From: Kitasatospora acidiphila
GTDB taxonomy: Bacteria > Actinomycetota > Actinomycetes > Streptomycetales > Streptomycetaceae
DNA: 64,000 bases
NCBI RefSeq assembly: GCF_006636205.1
Contig: NZ_VIGB01000003.1
Span: 2,170,001 to 2,234,000 of the forward strand
Direction of reading: 5' to 3'
Shown here: piece by piece, positions 1 to 11,900 of the stretch
How the letters are laid out: each line of letters opens with the position of its first letter
Position numbering within the stretch: position 1 is the first letter of the stretch
The notes under the pieces: model-generated
Told to the model about the DNA's origin: nothing
The model's database searches: none
Seen by the model: the letters and a program-made list of their open reading frames with translations, nothing else
Program-made: the position numbers and the translations under genes

Positions 1-34
1 GTTCCATGGCTCCTACCAGTTGAACCACGTCCAC
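1..34 (-). other. tRNA-like 5' half or ORF tail at window edge
   Basis: Read on the minus strand, this edge can form a tRNA acceptor and D-arm: a 7-nt acceptor strand, TG at positions 8-9, a 4-bp D-stem (GTTC with GAGC) and a D-loop containing GG. The anticodon and everything after it lie outside the window, so it cannot be confirmed. Alternatively, the plus strand is open from base 3 to a TGA at 78-80 and could be the last 25 codons of a gene entering from the left. The two readings compete and neither is secure. Confidence 0.2.
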
Positions 35-211
35 CAGTACGGCAGAAGGCTGCTGCACCTCATGCTGGGGCGCGCTTGAACGGTGGGCCGATCGCCCCCG
101 CCCCCGCCGGGTACGGCACTTGATCACGGCCGGCGCGGCGAACGTACTCCTCGCGGAAGAAGCCGCCGCCCCGATAGGGGCCCAGGTGCCGGGGATGACC
201 GGGAGTTGGGG

Positions 212-2316
<2,105 letters not shown>

Positions 2317-2509
2317 GGTGGGTGCCTTCCCGTAATTGCGTGATTGCGTGGCGGATGCTGGAGCGGAGCGGCAGATGCCCGCTTCCTCAACCCTGCCCCC
2401 GGCCCGGGCCGCGCGGCAGGCCGAGCCGTTCCGGGGAGCAGCAGCGGGGGTGTGGCAGGGCCCCCCTGGTGGCAGGCGCCCAGGTTGCGGGCGGGCCACA
2501 CTGGTGCAC

Positions 2510-3415
2510 ATGGCAGCGGAGCAGCACCACGACGCCGGCGGCACCGAACTGGGGCGGTTCCTGCGCGCCCGGCGCACCCAGGTGACCCCGGCCGAGGTCG
2601 GCCTCACCCCCGGCGCCGGGGTACGCCGCACCCCGGGACTGCGCCGCGAGGAAGTCGCCGCGCTGGCCGGGGTCAGCATCGACTACTACACCCGGCTGGA
2701 ACGCGGCAAGGAGACCCGACCCAGCCTGGCCGTCGTCGACGCACTCGGACGCGCCCTGAAACTGGACCAGGACGAGCACGACCACCTGCGCGACCTGGTG
2801 ATCCGGGCCGCGCGCTACGCCCCCGAACCCCCGGCCGCCCCCAGCCGCACCGTGAGCCCCCAGGTCAAGCTCCTGCTGGAGAACCTGCGCCCGAACCCGG
2901 CCTACGTCACCAGCCGCACCCTGGACCTGCTCGCCCACAACCCCGGCGCGCTCGCCCTGTACGCCGGCCTCGAGGACTGGCCCGCCAAGCAGCGCAACCT
3001 CGCCCGCTTCCTCTTCCTCCACCCCGCCGCCCGCGACCTCTACGCCGACTGGGACACCCAGGTCCGCAGCTGCGTCGCCCGCCTGCGCGCCCTGGCCGGC
3101 ACCGACCCCGACGCCCCCGACCTGGCCACTCTCATCGGCGAACTCCTCCTGAAGAGCCGGGACTTCGCCAAACTCTGGGACCGCTACGAGGTCACCCGGC
3201 GCGCCCACGCCCAGCGGCCCAAGACCTTCCACCACCCCCAGGTCGGCGAGATCACCCTCAGCTTCCAGGGCATGCAGCTGGAAGGCACCCCCGGCCACCG
3301 CCTCGGCGTATACCTCACCACGCCCGGCAGCCCCGAACACGACGCCATCGTGCTCCTCGACATGACCGCCCCCAGCCAGCCGACAGCGAAGCAGCCCACC
3401 CGACCGGACCGCTGA
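2510..3415 (+). CDS. XRE-type HTH regulator with MmyB-like ligand domain
   Basis: DNA-binding regulator of about 301 residues. An N-terminal helix-turn-helix covers about residues 10-75, with the family signature RRTPGLRREEVAALAGVS followed by YYTRLERG. A C-terminal MmyB-type PAS-like domain of about 180 residues contains LLENLRPNPAYV and RNLARFLFLHP, and a ligand, possibly a fatty acid, is known to bind there in family members. The ATG at 2510 is chosen because the signature begins soon after it; an in-frame GTG at 2504 is equally possible. It is divergent from the alcohol dehydrogenase, which it may regulate. Confidence 0.88.
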   Translation: MAAEQHHDAGGTELGRFLRARRTQVTPAEVGLTPGAGVRRTPGLRREEVAALAGVSIDYYTRLERGKETRPSLAVVDALGRALKLDQDEHDHLRDLVIRAARYAPEPPAAPSRTVSPQVKLLLENLRPNPAYVTSRTLDLLAHNPGALALYAGLEDWPAKQRNLARFLFLHPAARDLYADWDTQVRSCVARLRALAGTDPDAPDLATLIGELLLKSRDFAKLWDRYEVTRRAHAQRPKTFHHPQVGEITLSFQGMQLEGTPGHRLGVYLTTPGSPEHDAIVLLDMTAPSQPTAKQPTRPDR

Positions 3416-3497
3416 CGCCGGATCGCTCAGCGCTCCGCAGCGGCAGCCGGTCGAAGAAGGTGACCCCACTCCGCACGGCACCGGGCGCGGGGTGGTG

Positions 3498-4574
3498 TCA
3501 GGAGGTGTACCGGGTGGCGGTGATCGCCAGGTCGCGCAGGGCAACCTCTGCGGCTTGCGGGAAGGCGGCCGCGTCCAGGACGCGCAACACCTGCTCGTAG
3601 CGGGAGGTGATCAGCCGCTCGGTGGCTTCTCGGGCCCCGGTGGTCTCCAGGATGTCCCTCACCTCTGCCGCCTCGCACTCCCGCAGATCGGCCCGGCCCA
3701 CCAGATGGCGAAGCCGCTCCCGCTGGACCTGGTTGGCCCGCCGCAGACCCAGCGCCAGCAGAACGGTCCGCTTGCCTTCCCGCAGATCGCCCAGGCCCGG
3801 CCGACACGCGCCGTCCGGGCTGCCGAAGACGTCGAGGAGATCGTCCCTGATCTGGAACGCCTCCCCCAGTGGCAGGCCCAGCTGCGTGAAGGCGTCCATG
3901 GTGGCCGCACCGGCCCCGGCGACAGCGGCTCCCAGCTGCAGCGGCCGCTCGATGGTCGCGGAGGCGGTCTTGAGACGGATGATCCGCAGTGCCGCCTCGA
4001 TGTCGTCAGGACCCCGGCCGGTGCCCATCACATCCAGGTACTGGCCGTACATCACCTCCTCCAGCATCGCGTCGTACAACCCATGGACCACCGGATACCG
4101 CCCGGCATCCAGCCGGGCGGTGTGCAGAAGTTCCTGAGCCCACGTCAATGCCAGGTTCCCCACCAGCAAGGCGCCGCCCGCACCAAGGCGTTCGGCCCGC
4201 ACATCCCCGCCCAGCTGGGCGCGCAGGGCACGGTGGACGGCAGGGCGGCCACGGCGACTGGCCGAGTCGTCCATGATGTCGTCGTGGATGAGGGCGAACG
4301 CGACGAACAACTCCAACGATGCCGCTACTCGCAGAACCGACGTCACGTCACCGTGTCCGCCTGCGGCATGCCAGCCCACCACGCACAACATCGCCCGGAT
4401 CCGTTTGCCGCCGGCCGCCAGGAAGTCCCGCACCGTCCGCACCACCTCCGGCGGGTGCCCACACCCGGCCGCCGCCCGGGCCTTACCGGCCAGGAAGTCC
4501 TCCAGCACCGCATCGACCTGCCGCCGGACCGCCCTCAGGTCGATCCCGTGCGCAGCAACCACACCCGACGTCAT
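3498..4574 (-). CDS. polyprenyl diphosphate synthase
   Basis: Trans-isoprenyl diphosphate synthase, about 358 residues, condensing allylic diphosphates with IPP in the cytosol. Both aspartate-rich motifs are intact: the first as HDDIMDD followed by SRRGRP near residue 90, the second as QIRDDLLDVFG near 235. GGKRIR, which binds diphosphate, lies near residue 50. Length and motifs fit geranylgeranyl- or farnesyl-type enzymes; product chain length cannot be assigned. No terpene cyclase or carotenoid gene is adjacent. An upstream in-frame ATG at 4673 would add 33 residues that look non-coding. The sequence just upstream (from 4590) is one copy of a duplicated segment. Confidence 0.9.
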   Translation of the reverse strand: MTSGVVAAHGIDLRAVRRQVDAVLEDFLAGKARAAAGCGHPPEVVRTVRDFLAAGGKRIRAMLCVVGWHAAGGHGDVTSVLRVAASLELFVAFALIHDDIMDDSASRRGRPAVHRALRAQLGGDVRAERLGAGGALLVGNLALTWAQELLHTARLDAGRYPVVHGLYDAMLEEVMYGQYLDVMGTGRGPDDIEAALRIIRLKTASATIERPLQLGAAVAGAGAATMDAFTQLGLPLGEAFQIRDDLLDVFGSPDGACRPGLGDLREGKRTVLLALGLRRANQVQRERLRHLVGRADLRECEAAEVRDILETTGAREATERLITSRYEQVLRVLDAAAFPQAAEVALRDLAITATRYTS

Positions 4575-4589
4575 CGGTTCAGCATCCTC

Positions 4590-4877
4590 GCAGCAGGCCA
4601 GGCCGGGCCCCACCGGACCCGGTAGCGGTGACCGCAGGGGCGACTCCGGCCGGTTTGACGGGGTCGGCCGCACAGCGTGCAGCCAACCCCCTCGTCACCC
4701 ATGTGGTCTGCATGCCTCATCAACGACCAGGAGCACCGCAGAGCACGCACCGACCAGTCCAATCAGACCCCCAGAGACCCCGCCAGGCTGGCTCTCGACG
4801 TCTACAGCCGGCACTGCAACCGCCATCGTCCACCGCTGACCGGCGGCCTTGGTGACGCCGAAGTCAGACTTCGGCAT
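4590..4877. repeat. direct repeat copy 1 (left end of tandem duplication unit)
   Basis: The stretch 4590-4780 closely matches 6480-6665, and 4821-4877 matches 6885-6942, running into the 3' ends of the two fibre-like genes. Identity by eye is about 80 percent. It fills the gap between the polyprenyl synthase start and the stop of the fibre-like gene at 4864. No gene is seen in the gap. Confidence 0.85.
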
Positions 4878-6336
4878 CGGTGTCGGCGTGATCCGCTTTC
4901 GGGTCTTCCAGCAGTCCCCGGTCGTCCTCTGTCTCTACGAACGAGCTCGCAGAGGATAGATGCTGTGTCCTCCAGCGGGCGTTGTTATAGAGCGTCCGGG
5001 AAGTTTGGGCTACCTCCTTTTCACCGCCATAGTCGGGCCCTTCCTGAAGGTACCGGTTCTTGTGGCTTACGAAGCGGAGGGTGTCGCCCGCTCGAAGCAC
5101 CCGGTTGCCGCCGGCGGTGATGTTGCCGGTCGTACTGATGGAACCCGCAGTCTGGTTGATGCTGTTCTCAACCGCGAACGCACCATTGACCGTCGACTTG
5201 ATCTTGGTGACGGCAAGAGTGCCGTAGACGTTGAGGTTGGCGGTGTCCTTGATGTCGAGGCGACCCGTCTTGAGCCAGATGTACCCGTTGGCCCCGGGGT
5301 CGACGGTGATACTGCCGTTCGCGGTAAGGGTCTTGCCCGCCTCGATGGTGACATTGCCCTTGGCCGTGATGGTGCTGTTGGCGGTAAGGGGACCGTTGGC
5401 GGTGAGCGCGCCCTGGGCGACCGCCGGGCCGGCCGTCGCGGTGAGCGCGCCGTAGACGGTGATCTGGCCGCCGTTCTGCGGGATGGTCAGGCCGGCCTGC
5501 CCCTGGAATGAGAGAGTGTTCTTGACGCTGACACTGCCATCGGAGGTAGCGGCCGCCACGCTGGTGACCGCGACATCGGGGTTGTTGACCTTGATGTAGG
5601 TGGTGAGGTAGCGAACTTCGTTGCCCATCTTGGCTTCGAGGGTGAAGCTGGAGTCGTCGACCAGGTTTTCCGGGGAGGTCCAAGTGCCGTCCTTGGCCGT
5701 GGACGAGCCCTGGGTGCCGTCCGGCTTGCGGTAGTACATGGTGTACGTCGCGTGGGGGGTGCCTTCCCAATTGAGGGTGGCCTTGGTGTTGCGGCCGATG
5801 GCCACGGAGGCCGGGCGGAAGCTGTGCAGGTAGAACGAGTCGTCGCGCTTGCTGACGCCGCCTTTGCCGGTGCGTTCCTGGAAGGGGCCGTCCGCTCCGG
5901 TGGCCGAGGTGGACTCTTCCCAGATGATGTCGACCGGCCCGGCGCCGCCATTGACCTCGATGCCCCACAACTCCAGCTGGACGCTCCAGGTTCCGTCGAA
6001 CGCGGCGGGCTCGTTCGGCGGCGGCGAGCAGGTGAAGACGACCTGGTTGGGGTCGCGGGTGTCAGGCACGACGGCCCACTGCCGCTTGCCGTCGGGCACG
6101 GTCAACTCGTAGCGGATCAGGGTCGGTTCACTGGTCAGGGCAGAGGCCTGACGGCCGGTCGGGATGCGGACCCTGAACCACTTGCAGTGCACGGGCCAGC
6201 TGCCGCCGGACTTCACCCTGCCGTAGGTGAAAGTCAGCTTGGCGTACTCCGGCTTGGCGAAGGTGGAGACGTTCAGCGCGCCAGGCTCGGGAACCATCTC
6301 CGGCGGGAGCAGCATGGGAAGGTCAGCGGCGGTCAC
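4864..6336 (-). CDS. fibre-like protein, paralog 1, with variable repetitive middle
   Basis: 490 residues, GTG start preceded by AAGGAG. I do not recognise a named family. Residues 1-257 are nearly the same as in the paralog at 6928-8397, with landmarks WGIEVNG, GPVDIIWEEST and TMYYRKPDGTQG. Residues 258-403 share nothing obvious with the paralog; they are short Thr/Asn/Gly-rich beta repeats such as GALTANGPLTANSTITAKGN, the look of a beta-helix or fibre shaft. About 404-425 (GGNRVLRAGDTLRF) are conserved again and the tail diverges. No signal peptide or membrane segment is visible. It is the last gene of the operon starting at 20783. A structural or binding-fibre role is inference. Confidence 0.8.
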   Translation of the reverse strand: MTAADLPMLLPPEMVPEPGALNVSTFAKPEYAKLTFTYGRVKSGGSWPVHCKWFRVRIPTGRQASALTSEPTLIRYELTVPDGKRQWAVVPDTRDPNQVVFTCSPPPNEPAAFDGTWSVQLELWGIEVNGGAGPVDIIWEESTSATGADGPFQERTGKGGVSKRDDSFYLHSFRPASVAIGRNTKATLNWEGTPHATYTMYYRKPDGTQGSSTAKDGTWTSPENLVDDSSFTLEAKMGNEVRYLTTYIKVNNPDVAVTSVAAATSDGSVSVKNTLSFQGQAGLTIPQNGGQITVYGALTATAGPAVAQGALTANGPLTANSTITAKGNVTIEAGKTLTANGSITVDPGANGYIWLKTGRLDIKDTANLNVYGTLAVTKIKSTVNGAFAVENSINQTAGSISTTGNITAGGNRVLRAGDTLRFVSHKNRYLQEGPDYGGEKEVAQTSRTLYNNARWRTQHLSSASSFVETEDDRGLLEDPKADHADTDAEV

Positions 6337-6363
6337 GGTTCTGTAACTCCTTAGTGCAGGTTG

Positions 6364-6480
6364 TCAGTTGGCTAGGGGCACAACGGTGAGGGCAGCAGTG
6401 CCGGCGCGGCGCTGCTGGCTGCTGTCACCGAGTGCGGCGTCCCCGGTGATGCGGCTCTCGGTGCCGAGTGGGGCACTGAA
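6364..6480 (-). pseudogene. 38-codon 3' remnant of the 8425-8913 gene
   Basis: The frame is open and ends in the same residues as the gene at 8425-8913: PLGTESRITGD, then QQRRAGTAALTVVPLAN and TGA. Upstream of 6480 the similarity stops abruptly and repeat copy 2 begins. It has no start codon or ribosome site and cannot make the full protein. It marks the junction of the tandem duplication that produced two fibre-like genes. Confidence 0.85.
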
Positions 6481-6942
6481 GGCCAGACCGGGCCCCACCG
6501 GACCCGGTAGCGGCGATCTCAGCGGCGACTCCGGTCGGCTTGAGGGAGTCGGCCGTACAGCGTGCGGACGACCCCCTCGTCGCCCATGCGGTCTGCATGC
6601 CTCATCAACGATCAGGAGGACCGCAGAGCACGCACCAACCAGTCCACTCAGACGCCCGGAGACCCCGCTGCGCTGGCGAGGGCACCGAGCCGCCGAACCG
6701 ACGGACCAACAGGACCTACACCGGACGCTCGGTCAAACGGCACATGCCGACCGCACATCGCGAGGCGACCGCCCACTGCGAACGGGGCAACGCAACCCTG
6801 CGGCGCGAGGTCCTCGACCAGTTACTGACAGGGAACGAGACCCACGCCCGGCCGGGCCGCGACGCCTACACCCGGCGCGACCACCGCCATCGTCCACCGC
6901 TGACCGGCGGCCTTGGCGACGTCGAAGTCAGACTTCTGGCTT
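6480..6942. repeat. direct repeat copy 2 (junction of tandem duplication)
   Basis: Diverged copy of 4590-4877 with about 175 extra bases inserted near 6666-6850. With the gene remnant at 6364-6480 it fills the 591-base gap between the two fibre-like genes. No further gene is seen in this gap. Confidence 0.85.
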
Positions 6943-8397
6943 GGCGTTGACCTGGTCTGCCCTAAGGGGCTCAGGCAGCTCCTGGTCACTCTCGGGTGTC
7001 TCTGCGAGCGAGGTCGCCGAAGACACGTGGAGAGCCTTCCAACTTGAGGTGGTGTAGAGCGTCCTTGAGGCCATGACGTTCTCGTGGTCCCGCCCGTAGT
7101 CGGCATCGTGGCTGAGATACCTGTTCTGGACATTCAGGAAGCGGAGTGTGTCACCCGCTCGAAGCACCCGATTTCCGCCGGCGGTGACGTTGCCAGTAAC
7201 GCCGAGGGCGCCAGTGACCGTGACAGTGCCGTTGAGGCCGAGTACCCCGGCTCCGCGTCCGTTGATTTCGCTGGCCGCAATAGTGATGGTGCTGATGGCG
7301 CCGCTGTAGGTTCCATTGCCGGTGACGGAGAGAACGCCATCGGCGAAAGTGGTTTTCACCTTTTTGGCGACATTCGCTGCGTTCGGCATGTTCTCGATAG
7401 TGAGCACACCGTTTTCGGGCGACCTGATGGCCTTCGCGATGACGGCATTGCTGAATTCGGTGCTGCTGTTCGAGATGGTCAAGGCCCCGCCTGCGATGCT
7501 CAGGGGCCTCTCGTTGGGCGCTGTGGCGTTGTAAGGACCACGGATCTCCCCAACGCGGAGGACCTTGCCGGCCGCCTGGGTGACATGCCCGTTGAACACA
7601 CTGTCGCTGGCGGCGGTCACGCTGGTGACGGCGATGTCGGGGTTGTTGACCTTGATGTAGGTGGTCAGGTAGCGAACTTCGTTTTTCATTTTCGCTTCGA
7701 GGGTGAAGCTCGTGTCATCGACCAGGTTTTCCGGGGAGGTCCAGGTGCCGTCCTTGGCCGTGGACGAACCCTGGGTGCCGTCCGGCTTGCGGTAGTACAT
7801 GGTGTACTCGGCGTGGGGGGTGCCCTCCCAGAGGAGGGTGGCCTTGGTGTTGCGGCCGATCGCCACGGAGGCCGGGCGGAAGCTGTGGAGGTAGAACGAG
7901 TCGTCGCGCTTGCTGACGCCGCCCTTGCCGGTGCGTTCCTGGAAGGGGCCGCCCACTCCGGTGGCCGAGGTGGACTCCTCCCAGATGATGTCGACCGGGC
8001 CGACGCCGCCGTTGACCTCGATGCCCCACAGTTCCAGCTGGACGCTCCAGGTTCCGTCGAACGCTGCGGGCTCGTCCGGCGGCGGCGAGCACGTGAAGAC
8101 AACCTGGTTGGGGTCGGTGGTGTTGCGCGTGACGTCCCACTTCCGTTTGTTGGCGGGCCAGGTCAACTCGTAGCGGATCAGGGTCGGTTCGCTGGTCAGG
8201 GCGGAGGCCTGGCGACCGGTCGGGATGCGGACCTTGAACCACTTGCAGTGCACCGGCCAGTTGCCGCCGGACTTCACTTTGCCGTAGGTGAAGGTCAGTT
8301 TGGCGTACTCCGGTTTGGCGAAGGTGGAGACGTTCAACGGGCTCGGGTCCTCGACCATGGCGGGCGGGAGCAGCATGGGAAGGTCAGCGGTGGTCAT
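6928..8397 (-). CDS. fibre-like protein, paralog 2, with variable repetitive middle
   Basis: 489 residues, ATG start. Family not recognised. The N-terminal 257 residues are almost the same as those of the paralog at 4864-6336. The middle (about 258-405) is unrelated in sequence but similar in style, with short beta-prone Gly/Asn/Thr-rich stretches (GALTISNSS, GNGTYSGAISTITIAAS). The conserved GGNRVLRAGDTLRF block returns near 410. The pattern of fixed ends with a swapped centre resembles receptor-binding fibres or adhesins. No signal peptide or membrane segment is seen. It begins 27 bases after the stop of the small gene at 8425-8913, in the same operon. Confidence 0.8.
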   Translation of the reverse strand: MTTADLPMLLPPAMVEDPSPLNVSTFAKPEYAKLTFTYGKVKSGGNWPVHCKWFKVRIPTGRQASALTSEPTLIRYELTWPANKRKWDVTRNTTDPNQVVFTCSPPPDEPAAFDGTWSVQLELWGIEVNGGVGPVDIIWEESTSATGVGGPFQERTGKGGVSKRDDSFYLHSFRPASVAIGRNTKATLLWEGTPHAEYTMYYRKPDGTQGSSTAKDGTWTSPENLVDDTSFTLEAKMKNEVRYLTTYIKVNNPDIAVTSVTAASDSVFNGHVTQAAGKVLRVGEIRGPYNATAPNERPLSIAGGALTISNSSTEFSNAVIAKAIRSPENGVLTIENMPNAANVAKKVKTTFADGVLSVTGNGTYSGAISTITIAASEINGRGAGVLGLNGTVTVTGALGVTGNVTAGGNRVLRAGDTLRFLNVQNRYLSHDADYGRDHENVMASRTLYTTSSWKALHVSSATSLAETPESDQELPEPLRADQVNAKPEV

Positions 8398-8424
8398 GAC
8401 TCTGGAACTCCTCGATGCAGGCTG

Positions 8425-8913
8425 TCAGTTGGCCAGGGGCATGACGGTGAGGGCGGCGGTGCCGGCGCGGCGCTGCGGGCTACTTTCACCGCGCGCGGTG
8501 TCCTCAGTGATGCGGCTCTGGGTGCCGAGTGGGGTGCTGATGTCGAGGGTGAGGGTGAGGGTCCAGGTGCCGTCGAAGCTGGCGGGTTCGGCGGGGCTGA
8601 GGGTGAGGGTGGTGACGGTCGGGTCGGTGGTGGTGGTTTCGACCAGCCATTGCCGACCTCGGCCGGGGCCGCGTTCGAGTTCCAGTCGGGTGCGGAGGAT
8701 GACGGGCTCCCCGGTCCGCGCGGCTGCGCCGTGGGCTGTCGGGAGATCGACGGCGATCCGTCCGCACCGCACCGGCCAGGCGGTACGGCCCTCCGGGTCG
8801 TCCCCGATGGTGAGGCGGACGCGGTTGAGCGCCACCGCTCCCGGCTGTGCGGCCGTCGCCGGGGTGTGCTCCAGGCTGTACGGGAGGAGCAGGGCTGGAT
8901 TGGGGCTGGTCAC
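8425..8913 (-). CDS. small beta-rich protein of the giant-protein operon
   Basis: 162 residues from a GTG that overlaps the TGA of the upstream 1368-residue gene (GTGA at 8910-8913), so translation is probably coupled. Family not recognised. The middle, PAEPASFDGTWTLTLTLD, echoes EPAAFDGTWSVQLELWG in the two fibre-like proteins downstream, so all three probably share a beta-sandwich domain (inference). No signal peptide or membrane helix. Its last 38 codons were copied during the tandem duplication to 6364-6480. Confidence 0.75.
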   Translation of the reverse strand: MTSPNPALLLPYSLEHTPATAAQPGAVALNRVRLTIGDDPEGRTAWPVRCGRIAVDLPTAHGAAARTGEPVILRTRLELERGPGRGRQWLVETTTTDPTVTTLTLSPAEPASFDGTWTLTLTLDISTPLGTQSRITEDTARGESSPQRRAGTAALTVMPLAN

Positions 8914-11900
8914 GACGCGGTTCCTTCCGGGGACTGGGTGGAGCGGGTCACTCCCGTTGCCGGCGGCTGGAGTTGGAGGTAGCCGGAACGGGCGACGGGC
9001 AGGGGCGCGTCGGGGTGGGAGAGCTGGTCGGCGTTGTAGATGAGGTGCTCGTCCCAGTCGGGCAGCGGCAATCCGCTCGCGGTGCCGTCCACCGGGATAG
9101 GTTCGGCCCAGGTCCAGTCGCCGTGCCAGGCCGCAGGGCGGGGCATCACGAGGGACTTGTCCGGCGGTTCGGCTTGCACGCTGAACTCGCGGATGACGAA
9201 CGGCTCGGCGGCGGAGCTGGTGTGTCGCAGCCGCAGGAACCGCGCGGTGAGCGGCAGTTCGGGAGTGTGGTGGATCTCGGTCACCTGGGTGTAGCCGCCC
9301 AGGATGGTCCACTGCTCGCCGTCGGCGGAGGCCTCCAGCTCGGTGGCTGCGGGGGTGCCGCTGCCGTCCGGTCGGCCGAGGAGGATGTCGACGGCCTCCA
9401 CCGCCCGTTCGGTGTGCAGGTCGAGGCTGACCCAGTCACCGGCCGCCGGCGGTTCGCTGCTCTCGTAGGAGGTGGTCGGGTCTCCGTCCGCCATCGCCCG
9501 AACGGGGTGGCCGGGTTGGGCCTTGACGGAGGCGGCCGCAACCGGGGGGCCGAAGCGGTCGGGGGCAAGCAGGGGGTTGAGGCGGAAGGAGGCGCGGATG
9601 CGGGCCAGGGCCCGGTGGGTGGTGTCCGCGTCCACGGAGACGTCGGCGACGGGGAGGATGTCGGTGGTGGCGTGGACGGCGGTGTGCGGGCAGGCGAGCA
9701 GGGTGAGGTGGTGGGTGGCGGGGCGGTCGGCGGGCCGGGCGGGCAGGGTGAGGTGGCCGCCCGCTTCGATCGGCGTCACGTAGGTGTTGGCCGGGCCGTT
9801 CGGGTCGACCGCGTGGAAACGGTGGTAGCGGGTGCGCTGGTCGTGGTCGTCGGCGGCGAAGTAGCCGATGAGGCCGTCGGAGAGCCGGTCGGGGTCGCCG
9901 AGGCGGACGGTCCAGCGGTAGTCGGGGTAGTTCCGGTAGTCGGGATGGTCACGCTGGTCGGGGTAGTCCTCGTCCGGCGGGACGAGCGCGCGCTTCCAGC
10001 TGGGGTCGGCCAGCGGCTCGCCCATCAGGTCCAGGTTGAGGCGGGTGCGGATGAGGGCGATGGGGCGGCCGATCAGCCGGGCCGGGGAGCGGTCCTCGTC
10101 GGGTGAGGGTTCGAGGATGTGGTCGAGTGCGGTGTCGATCGTCTTGGCCAGCGCCTCGAAGGCTTGCGGCTGGTGGCCGAGCAGGCCGCGGGCGAAGGCT
10201 GCGACATGCGGGTAGGCGGCGGCGAAGTCGTCGTCTTCCGGGTGGCGGTAGGGGGCGTGCGGGAGCGCGTTCCAGGCCGTTGTGCGGTTGTTCTGGACGT
10301 CGCGTACCACGCGCAGTTCGCCGAGCGGCTCCCCGTCGGGGCCGTAGACCAGCAGGGTCTGGTCGAGGTGGTTGGCCAGCAGCCAGCCGGCCACCGGTGC
10401 CTCGGCGCCCGGGAGTTGAGCCGCGTCAACGGCTTGGGTCGCCTCGGCGGGTGGCTGGTCGGCTCGCAGCGGCACGGCGTCCAGGCGTACCCGGGCCGGT
10501 TGGACGATCCGGGGCGGCAGCTGCACGAAGCGCTGCGGGCCGGGCGGGTCGGGGAACAGGTCACGGTCCGGTACGACGCTGTCGGCGCGGACCAGCGGGA
10601 ACTGGATGGGCTGGGTGCCGACCGGCTGCACCAGCGAGCACACGCGCCCGAAGCGGTCGATGATGACCAGCTCGATGAAGTGGAACTGGCCTGCCCGCAC
10701 GGGCTGGAAGCGCTGCTCGCCGTGGCCTTCCGCGCCGTCGGGGACGTGGTTGGTCTCGCCGGCCAGCGACAGGATCGAGTGGTCGGTGACGGCTTGGGCG
10801 GCGCCGTCCTGCTGGATGAGCCAGTCGTGGAAGCCGTCCAGGGCCTGGGAGAGGACGTCCATCGCCTCCAGTTCCTCGCGCATGGCGCGCAGTTGCCGGG
10901 CGAGCTGCGGCGACGCGTGCTCGGCGAGCCGCCGGGCCTGCTCACGCAGCACGTAGCGGGTGGACGGGGTGACGAAGGCCCGTCCACCGAACGCGGTCCA
11001 GCGCCGTCCGCCGTCACCGTCGCCAGCGGCCGCGTCCCTGCCCGTCCAGCGATAGCGGTAGCGGTCGGGTTCGGGGTCGCCGTCTTGGCCGAGGCCGAAC
11101 TCCCAGTTGGGGGTGGCGTCCTGGCTCTGGTAGGGGGTGGCGCAGTGCTTGATCTCCCACTGGATGTAGAGCGGGAGCCAGGGCTGGCGCCACACCTGGC
11201 TGTATTCGGGCCACGGGCCCTGGGAGTTGGCGGCCGGGTCGGCCACGACGGTGTGCAGCGCGGTTCGACCGGGCTCGCCGCCAACCGCCGCGGTACGCAC
11301 GGCCTGGTCGAGCAGGGCGAACTCGGCGACCACCGCCTTGACGACGCCCGGGACTTCGGGCGTGTTGGCGGGCAGCAGCGGGTTGGCCGGAACGTCCACC
11401 CAGCCGCTGTTGACCTTCACCCGGGTGAGCAGCGCGGAGGGCAGGCGGCAGGGCAGCGGGTCGTCATCGTCGCGGCCGAGCGGCTGCGAGGTGCCCGAGC
11501 CGGTCAGCGCGAGAACGGGGTCGGCGGGGCGGTGGTAGCTCTGCCGGGGCGTGCGCTTCAGCTCCAGTTCCTCGGGCAGCCCCTTGGTCGCGGCATAGCG
11601 GTCGATCGCGGTCTGGGTCTCTTCGGGCGTGAGGCCGTGCGGGACTTTGCCGCTGAGCCGCTCGACCTCGGCCTCGAGCTGCGTCACCTGCGTTCCGACG
11701 GCCTGGATCTGCCCGTCCCAGGCCGCCTCGTCGAAATCGAAGTCGAGGGGGCGGCGGTCTTCGGGCAGGTGGCGCAGCCACCACAGCGTCCACAGCCGCC
11801 ACTGTGCGGCGGCGAGCTGGTGCCCGGCCTGGTCGTAGTCGTCCTGGTCGCGGTTGAGGTCCGCGATCCAGTCCGGCTGGTCGGGTGGCGGGGCCTGGGT

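Noticed and set aside
1..80. Tail of a Tn3-type transposase at the left edge
   Set aside because: The 25 available codons show no convincing transposase match; kept only as an uncertain edge feature.
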